From Pseudomonadota bacterium (GTDB lineage: Bacteria; Desulfobacterota; Binatia; Binatales; Binataceae): a DNA stretch of 64,000 nucleotides. Below the pieces are notes generated by a model. That model did not search any database. It worked only from the letters and a program-made list of their open reading frames with translations, and had not been told where the DNA came from. Below, piece by piece: positions 58,585 through 64,000 of the stretch. Position 1 is the first letter of the stretch, and each line of letters starts with the position of its first letter. Location: contig JAJPHZ010000015.1 of the NCBI GenBank assembly GCA_021325025.1, positions 62,001 through 126,000 of the forward strand, read 5' to 3'. The position numbers were made by a program, and so were the translations under genes.

Positions 58585-58942
58585 TACTCCGTTTTAGAGC
58601 AACACAGGCGCAGGCAAGTCAATGCTTAGCAAATTTTTCGAGATGCATTAGGTGAGGCCCATCGCCCTGCATTGTCGTGCGGCCCGCGGTGCCTGCCGCA
58701 AACGGGCAAGTATCATGTCGTGCAACTGTGTTCTTCAGCGGTGGCGCGAGCGAGGACGCTCGCGTCATTGGCGGGCAGGTCCGCCCGCCCCACTATTCGG
58801 CCGCCCCCCGGCCCAGCGCTGCTCAGTCAGCTTTTGGTGGGGCCAAGGGCTCCTGCGGCACCATCGGAAAAAGCGCCTGCGCGACGAAGTTCGACCGAAA
58901 AATTCCGGATCTTTTCGGGAGGGTTCGGAAGCTTGAAACCGC
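58585..58942. other. Gap between S21 and the metallopeptidase
   Basis: No gene seen. It holds tandem GC-rich palindromes (58745-58789). Closer to rpsU a weaker stem (CCGAAAA/TTTTCGG on the minus strand, about 58895-58920) may mark the end of the rpsU transcript. Confidence 0.45.
58745..58789. repeat. Two adjacent GC-rich palindromes
   Basis: CGCGAGCG-AGGA-CGCTCGCG (58745-58764) is followed after five bases by GGCGGGC-AGGTCC-GCCCGCC (58770-58789). Both arms are exact. The pair of stems with AGGA and AGGTCC loops resembles dispersed intergenic repeat elements of high-GC genomes. Confidence 0.5.
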
Positions 58943-59140
58943 CTACATCGCCGAGGCGCGACGGCGGCGTTGCTCTTTGCGGCGGCGGCGTTGGGCTTCG
59001 GAGCGCTTGCGTTTGCGGCGGACGCTGGGCTTTTCGTAAAAGGCCCTTTTCTTCATCTCCTTGAACACGCCTTCCTTGGCGAGTTTTCGTTTGAGCACAC
59101 GCATCGCCTGGTCCAAGGAGCCTTCGACTCTTATCTCCAT
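58943..59140 (-). CDS. rpsU: 30S ribosomal protein S21
   Basis: 65 residues, very basic. The family start MEIRVEGSLDQAMRVLKRKL and the core FKEMKKRAFYEKPSVRRKRK identify S21. GGGAGG precedes the ATG. S21 binds near the anti-Shine-Dalgarno end of 16S rRNA and helps initiation. Confidence 0.95.
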   Translation of the reverse strand: MEIRVEGSLDQAMRVLKRKLAKEGVFKEMKKRAFYEKPSVRRKRKRSEAQRRRRKEQRRRRASAM

Positions 59141-59286
59141 TTACCCTCCCGTCGTCCGCAGTTGAGACTTGTAAACATAAGTCCGCCGCGCTGCCTGTGT
59201 CAATCAACCAAATGACTACGCGCCGCGATGACCCGGCAAGATTGCGTTGAATGCGCTCCTACGGCGGGCCGCAGGCCAGGAGCAGT

Positions 59287-60573
59287 TCACGCGCCGCCGA
59301 TGGGCGTGAACTCCAGGTGCAGCGCCGCCAGTCCCCGCAGCACGTAGGTCGGCGTGTACTGGAAGCGCCGCGCGGCAGCGGGGCCGTGCTCGGCCTCGGA
59401 CAGACGGATGTCGCGCATGCGGTCGAGAATCCGCTCCAGGCTCACCCGGGCCTCGGCCCGCGCCAGCGGTCCGCCCGGGCAGGCGTGGGCGCCGCGTCCA
59501 AAGGCGATGTGCTCGTTTGCATTGGGCCGATCGATGCGGAACTCGGCGGGGTTCTCAAACCGGCGCGGGTCGCGGTTGGCGGCGCCGTTGAGGATCATCA
59601 CCGTAGTGCCCGCGGGAATCTCGACGCCGCCAACCCGGGTGGTGCGCAGGGCCAAACGGCAATCGGTCTTGACCGGGCTTTCGATGCGCAGCGTCTCGTC
59701 GATGAAGTTCGACATCAGAGTGCGATTGTCGCGCAGCGTCCGCTGGAGGTCGGGTCGCTCGGCGAGGATTTTGAGGGCGGAGGCCAGCAAGCGGGCGGTG
59801 GTCTCTTGTCCGGCGGCAAACAGGAAAGTGGCCGTGCGCACCACGTGAACGACATCGGGCGTGGAGCCGTCGGGGAACTTGGCCAGGGCAAGCTCGGTGA
59901 GGACGTCGTTGCGCGGTTCCCGGCGGCGGTCCTCGATGTAGGCGGTGAACCAACTGTCGAGAAACGCCAACGAGTTCAGGTTCGAGAACCGCTCGTCGTC
60001 GCGCTGGCGGATTGTGCCGGGCGGCGGATTGAGCCCCAGGCGGACGCGGAACAGGCGATGGTCCTCTTCGGGGACTCCCAGCAGGTCGGCGATGACCTGT
60101 ACTGCGAACGGTTGCGAGTAGTCGTTGATGAACTCGCATCTTCCGTTGGCGATGAATTCGTCGAGCTGGCGGTCGGCCAGCCGCCACATGAACTCCTCGT
60201 TCTCGCGCAGCCGCCGGGGCGTGAGCAGGTGCATCAACAGGGCGCGCTGGTTGGTATGCTCCGGCGGGTCCATCGTCACCATGTGCTCGTTCATGGGCAG
60301 CCGGCTGCGGTAGCTGCTGACGAGGTCCCGGATGTCGTCACCCGCCGACTGCACCGGCAATCCGTGGAAGGGCCCGATGACCGAGTTGCAGGAGGAGAAA
60401 GTCTCGCTGTCGCGGTAGATCGCGACCGCTTCGTCGTACCCGGTGACCGCGATCACGCCATTGCGCGGCTCGCGCGCCACCGGCCCCTTCGAGCGCAGGT
60501 ATTCGAAGTAGGGATATGGGTCCCCGATGAGGGACGGATCGGTGAAGAAATCAATTGAGTCGAACTTGCTCAC
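59287..60573 (-). CDS. Cytochrome P450
   Basis: 428 residues with I-helix FAAGQETTARLL (Gln in place of the usual second Gly/Asp neighbour), ExxR in DETLRIESP and the heme-Cys loop FGRGAHACPGGPLARAEAR. MDPPEHTNQRALL is the class-I bacterial C-helix motif. It needs a ferredoxin and reductase not present here. GTG 60573 follows GGGGG. It is divergent from the double CoA-transferase, as if both serve one catabolic pathway. Confidence 0.93.
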   Translation of the reverse strand: MSKFDSIDFFTDPSLIGDPYPYFEYLRSKGPVAREPRNGVIAVTGYDEAVAIYRDSETFSSCNSVIGPFHGLPVQSAGDDIRDLVSSYRSRLPMNEHMVTMDPPEHTNQRALLMHLLTPRRLRENEEFMWRLADRQLDEFIANGRCEFINDYSQPFAVQVIADLLGVPEEDHRLFRVRLGLNPPPGTIRQRDDERFSNLNSLAFLDSWFTAYIEDRRREPRNDVLTELALAKFPDGSTPDVVHVVRTATFLFAAGQETTARLLASALKILAERPDLQRTLRDNRTLMSNFIDETLRIESPVKTDCRLALRTTRVGGVEIPAGTTVMILNGAANRDPRRFENPAEFRIDRPNANEHIAFGRGAHACPGGPLARAEARVSLERILDRMRDIRLSEAEHGPAAARRFQYTPTYVLRGLAALHLEFTPIGGA

Positions 60574-60799
60574 TGTCAGCCCCCTCTCACGACGCTTGTC
60601 CCTTGTTCTGTGGGCTATCGCGCCGAATGTCTCCCTGGTCCTCTCCTGAAATCAGGAAAGGCGGCGGATTCTACCCACGTCTTTGTACACCATATGCTCA
60701 GGATTTTCACCTCGGCCGGGGCCGGTTGCACAGCCCGAAGTCATGGTTTAAAGGGGCGTAGGTGCCGCCAGCGGGCGCGATATCGCGGAGGTGCAAAGC

Positions 60800-63250
60800 A
60801 TGGCCGAAGCAGAGGTTTCGGGCAGCGGGCCGCTTAACGGAATTTCAGTAGTGGAATGTGGCCAGGGCGTGTCCGCCGCGTTCGCGGCCAAGCTGATGGC
60901 CGACCTTGGGGCGGATGTCGTCAAGGTCGAGCCGCCGCACGGTGACGTCATGCGCCGGCGCGGACCGTTTCCCTCCGACCGCCCCGATCCCGAGCGCAGC
61001 GGGCTGTTTTTGTACCTCAACGCCAACAAACGCGGGGTCATGCTCGACCTTGGTACCGGGCCGGGACGCGCCGGGCTGGACCGGCTGCTGGAGCACACCG
61101 ACATCCTGCTTCACAACGTGCCGCCCGCCGAGCAGGGCGCGCAGGGATTGCTGGCGGCCGCTCTCGCCGCGGCCCATCCGGAGCTGATCATTGCCGAGGT
61201 TTCGATCTTCGGTACCGGCGGGCCGCGCAGCCATTACCGGGGCTATGAGTTGCAGGCGTTCCACAGCGGAGGTGCGGCCTCGCTGACGCCGCACGGCGAA
61301 CCGTCGGCGGTGCTGCCGCCGTTGAAGCTGTACGGCCATCAGGCGGAATTCCAGGCCGCGGCCCATGCCGCGTTCGCCGCGCTGGCTGCCTGGTGGCATC
61401 GCCGCCGCTCAGGCCTGGGCCAGCGCATCGATGTCTCCATCCAGGAGTGCATGACCGCATTCTTCGAACTGGCCTTCATCAACTACACCTATGCCGGCCA
61501 GCGCAACACCCGCGATACGCCCAAGGCCGTGGCGCCGTGGAACATCGTGCGCACCGGCGACGGATACATTTATTTTTGCTGCGGCGAGCAGGACCAGTGG
61601 CTGCGGCTGGTCGAGCTGATGGGCAATCCGCCGTGGGCGCACGATGAGCGCTTCGCGGACGGCCAGCGGCGCGGCGAGAACTCCAAGGCGCTGCGCGCCC
61701 TGATGCAGGAGTGGGCGCGCGGATGGAATTTCCAGGACCTGTATCGCGAATGCGTCAGGCGGCGGATTCCGGCCGCGCCGCTCAACCGCATGGCCGATTT
61801 GTACGCCGACGAGGGTCTGGCCGAACGCGGCTTCTTCGTTGAACTGCCCCGTCGCGATGGCGGCGAACGGCCGATCCGCGTTCCCGGCGCGCCGTTCCGC
61901 TCGACCGCCGGCGGATGGGCGCTGCGCTCGCCCGCGCCGCGTTTGGGCGAACACAACGATGAAGTCTTTGCATCAGCCCCGGGTGCAAGCGGGAAATCCA
62001 AGCGGATTATCGGCAGCAGGGTGCCGCCCATCGAGCAGGCGCCGCCGCTTGCCGGCGTGCGCGTGCTCGATTTCTCCTGGATCTGGGCCGGTCCCTACAC
62101 CACCCTGCAACTGGCGCATCTGGGCGCCGAGGTAATCCGCGTGGAGAGCGCCAAGCGGCCCTGCCTCAATCGTAGGCTGCCGCCGTACGCCGACGGCGTG
62201 CCGGGCTTCGACCGCGCGGCGAGCTTCTGCCAATGGAATCAGGGCAAGCGCAGCCTGGTGCTGGACCTGAGCAACCGGCGCGCGATCGAAATCGCGCACC
62301 AACTCATTCCTCATTGCGACATGGTGGTGGAGAACTTCGCGCCCGGCGTGGCCGAGCGGATGGGGCTTGGATACCGCCAACTGCGCGAGCGGCGTCCCGA
62401 CCTGATCATGTTGTCGATCTCGGGCTACGGCCAGACCGGTGCGCGCCGCAACCTGCCCAGCTATGGCAACCTCTCCACCGCCGCGGCCGGCTTCAATTCG
62501 GTGCTCGGCTACCGGAGCGGCGATGCGCGCGAACTGGGCATCACGTGGGCCGACCCGGTGGCCGGCCTGTTCGGCGCCTTTGCGCTGATCGCCGCGCTCA
62601 TCCATCGAGACCGCACCGGCCAGGGACAGTACATCGACCTGTCGATGCTTGAGATGCTGGAGACGATGATGCCCGAGGCGCTGCTGGAGTATGAAATCGG
62701 CGGGCGCGAACCGCAGGCGATGGGCAACCGCGACCCGTGGGTGGCGCCGCACAACTGCTACAAGGCCAAGGGCGACGACGAATGCTGGGTGACGATCGCG
62801 GCGGGCAGCGAAGAGCAATGGCGTGCGCTATGCCACGCGATGGACGCGCCGGCGCTGGCCGGCGATGCCCGTTTCGCCAGTGCCGCGCTGCGCAAGCGGC
62901 ACGAGGAGGAGCTGGACCAAATCATCACGGCATGGACTTCGCAGCGCGACCGTTGGGAGATTACTGAATTGCTCCAGGATGCCGGCGTGGCGGCTTTTCC
63001 CACCATGACCAATCAGGACCTCGCCGAAGACCCGCATCTGATCGCGCGCGGCTTCATGGTCGAGCTGGAGCATCCGGTGGTTGGCCGCCGCCGCCATGCG
63101 GGCGTCCCGTGGCACATGTGGCCCTCGCAATGCAAGGTGCGCAAGCCGGCGCCGCTGCTAGGCGCCGATACCGAGGACATCCTGCAGAGCCTGCTGGGCT
63201 ACTCGCCCGGGGAAATCGCCCGCCTGCGTGAAGAGCAGGTCCTGTACTGA
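60800..63250 (+). CDS. Fused tandem CaiB/BaiF CoA-transferase
   Basis: 816 residues made of two CoA-transferase units (about 10-395 and 415-810). Each has the opening motif: ISVVECGQGVSAAFAAKLMADL and VRVLDFSWIWAGPYTTLQLA, shown here in part. By eye, the conserved catalytic Asp (PAFD in the single enzyme at 22192) is replaced: GYELQAFHSGG in the first half and SYGNLSTAAAG in the second. Two-subunit enzymes such as BbsEF have one active and one inactive chain; this fusion may be a relative. GGAGGTG lies seven bases before ATG 60800. Confidence 0.88.
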   Translation: MAEAEVSGSGPLNGISVVECGQGVSAAFAAKLMADLGADVVKVEPPHGDVMRRRGPFPSDRPDPERSGLFLYLNANKRGVMLDLGTGPGRAGLDRLLEHTDILLHNVPPAEQGAQGLLAAALAAAHPELIIAEVSIFGTGGPRSHYRGYELQAFHSGGAASLTPHGEPSAVLPPLKLYGHQAEFQAAAHAAFAALAAWWHRRRSGLGQRIDVSIQECMTAFFELAFINYTYAGQRNTRDTPKAVAPWNIVRTGDGYIYFCCGEQDQWLRLVELMGNPPWAHDERFADGQRRGENSKALRALMQEWARGWNFQDLYRECVRRRIPAAPLNRMADLYADEGLAERGFFVELPRRDGGERPIRVPGAPFRSTAGGWALRSPAPRLGEHNDEVFASAPGASGKSKRIIGSRVPPIEQAPPLAGVRVLDFSWIWAGPYTTLQLAHLGAEVIRVESAKRPCLNRRLPPYADGVPGFDRAASFCQWNQGKRSLVLDLSNRRAIEIAHQLIPHCDMVVENFAPGVAERMGLGYRQLRERRPDLIMLSISGYGQTGARRNLPSYGNLSTAAAGFNSVLGYRSGDARELGITWADPVAGLFGAFALIAALIHRDRTGQGQYIDLSMLEMLETMMPEALLEYEIGGREPQAMGNRDPWVAPHNCYKAKGDDECWVTIAAGSEEQWRALCHAMDAPALAGDARFASAALRKRHEEELDQIITAWTSQRDRWEITELLQDAGVAAFPTMTNQDLAEDPHLIARGFMVELEHPVVGRRRHAGVPWHMWPSQCKVRKPAPLLGADTEDILQSLLGYSPGEIARLREEQVLY

Positions 63251-63336
63251 CGGTGGCGGCAAATCGATTCGCTCGGTGCGCTTCGACGGGACACTGCGGT
63301 TGGACGCGGGCCGCGCAATTGGTCTAGAGTAACGCC

Positions 63337-63618
63337 ATGAAGCCGCGTCGCGCAGCCTGGCTTGCTGCCTTGGCGGGTCTGCTGGTTCCTGCGGTTTGTC
63401 TTGCTGCCGGATTTTACCATCCACTGGCCACCGGAGCCTGGCTGGCCTGGATCTGGCCCAGTTCCATCCAACTGATGGTGCTGGAAAGCCAGCCACCGTG
63501 GCCGGTTGTGACGCTGGTCGTCGCATTTTCGATCGCGATCAACATCGTTTCGTATGCGGCGTTTGGATGGCTGCTGGCTTTCCTTTACGCGCGCTTCGTG
63601 AAAACCCGGATGTTGTGA
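63337..63618 (+). CDS. Small membrane protein, hypothetical
   Basis: 93 residues with three hydrophobic segments (about 6-26, 30-48 and 57-83) and a basic end (RFVKTRML). It is 86 bp after the fused CoA-transferase. A weak GAG precedes the ATG. No family recognised. Confidence 0.6.
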   Translation: MKPRRAAWLAALAGLLVPAVCLAAGFYHPLATGAWLAWIWPSSIQLMVLESQPPWPVVTLVVAFSIAINIVSYAAFGWLLAFLYARFVKTRML

Positions 63619-63742
63619 CGGCTCAGTTTGGCGGCCGGGATAGAACCGCCTGCGCATCCCGGCTATGCTTAGGGGTCATAGTCGGCCGGCATCCTCGGTT
63701 ACGGGGATGGCCTGATGGGCGGGGGAGCCGAAGGCGTTGGGG

Positions 63743-64000
63743 ATGGCTCGTCGGGCGAATTTAATCGCTGCGGCCGCGTCCAAATCAGATATGCGCGATT
63801 TGATCTTCTGGCTTCGATCCAACTCATTGCAAAGGTGCATCCGCACACCAAGCATCCAACCTGGCCGCCGCTCAGGCGCGCCACTCGGCCCAGGCCGGCG
63901 CCGGGCGCGATTTGCGCCGGCGCTGGGCGGCGCACTGATCGCCATCGTCGCCTTGACCGCGGCAGGTGGCGGCACGGCGCATGGCGCTGACGCGGCGCCA
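63743..64000 (+). CDS. N-terminal part of an exported protein, cut by the window edge
   Basis: A frame open to the last base. After a basic region it encodes a typical signal segment (RFAPALGGALIAIVALTAA, then GGGTAHGADAA with a likely cut after AHG). From ATG 63743 the signal lies 60 residues in, so a later alternative start is probable. The mature protein lies outside the window. Confidence 0.45.
   Translation, partial: MARRANLIAAAASKSDMRDLIFWLRSNSLQRCIRTPSIQPGRRSGAPLGPGRRRARFAPALGGALIAIVALTAAGGGTAHGADAAP

Noticed and set aside
59251-60558. Plus-strand open frame (435 codons)
   Set aside because: Antisense to the P450 with all P450 motifs on the other strand.

Overview
This is a 64 kb chromosomal window from a high-GC, Gram-negative bacterium. 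TolC/RND efflux, a PagL-type lipid A deacylase, MlaC and lipoprotein signals all imply an outer membrane. Several gene types occur together: Ltp2-like thiolase-fold plus DUF35 partners, CaiB/BaiF CoA-transferases, ACMSD-type amidohydrolases, LLM-class (F420-type) oxidoreductases and a P450. That mix suggests an uncultured lineage near the old 'Deltaproteobacteria', for example Binatota. This placement is inferred from gene content only. No rRNA, tRNA, CRISPR array, insertion sequence or prophage was recognised. || Layout: 0-4 kb is a core block on the minus strand (dprA, topA, trmFO running off the left edge). 4-6.6 kb holds a ferritin-like protein, a BMP-type lipoprotein and an LprI-like membrane protein. 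6.6-15.3 kb is a metal-resistance module: a sigma54-type response regulator and histidine kinase face a TolC/CzcB/CzcA efflux operon across a 364 bp gap that contains two divergent sigma54-type promoters and central dyads. 15.9-19.8 kb has an AlkA glycosylase, an acyl-CoA-dehydrogenase-fold monooxygenase with an apparent one-base frameshift, and thiD/tenA. 20-25 kb is a CoA-dependent catabolic cluster (amidohydrolase, enoyl-CoA hydratase, CoA-transferase, DUF35, Cys-less thiolase-fold protein). 25.4-27.6 kb is a tightly coupled pair: a PlcP/LpxH-like phosphoesterase and an MGDG-synthase-like glycosyltransferase, possibly a phospholipid-to-glycolipid remodelling unit. 28.4-30.2 kb is a NarL-type two-component pair. 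|| 30.5-36.0 kb is the most unusual region: an ammonium-transport operon behind a good sigma54 promoter. It encodes two small membrane proteins, a long Amt, a 30-32 residue membrane microprotein, a TPR protein, a 51-residue membrane protein, GlnK, a DUF1646 transporter overlapping glnK, and a bacterial-enhancer-binding-protein relative that has lost its GAFTGA loop and Walker B acid. || 36-47 kb is mixed housekeeping and accessory (DedA, split ChrA pair, DUF971, LLM oxidoreductase, MlaC, CBS protein, archease, a large secreted protein, PagL). 46-51 kb has thpR-recA and a type-II P-type ATPase. 51-59 kb has a lone receiver, a lytic transglycosylase, a debranching enzyme, a PRPP synthetase, an HELTH metallopeptidase and ribosomal protein S21. 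59-63 kb has a P450 and a fused double CoA-transferase. The right edge cuts an exported protein.
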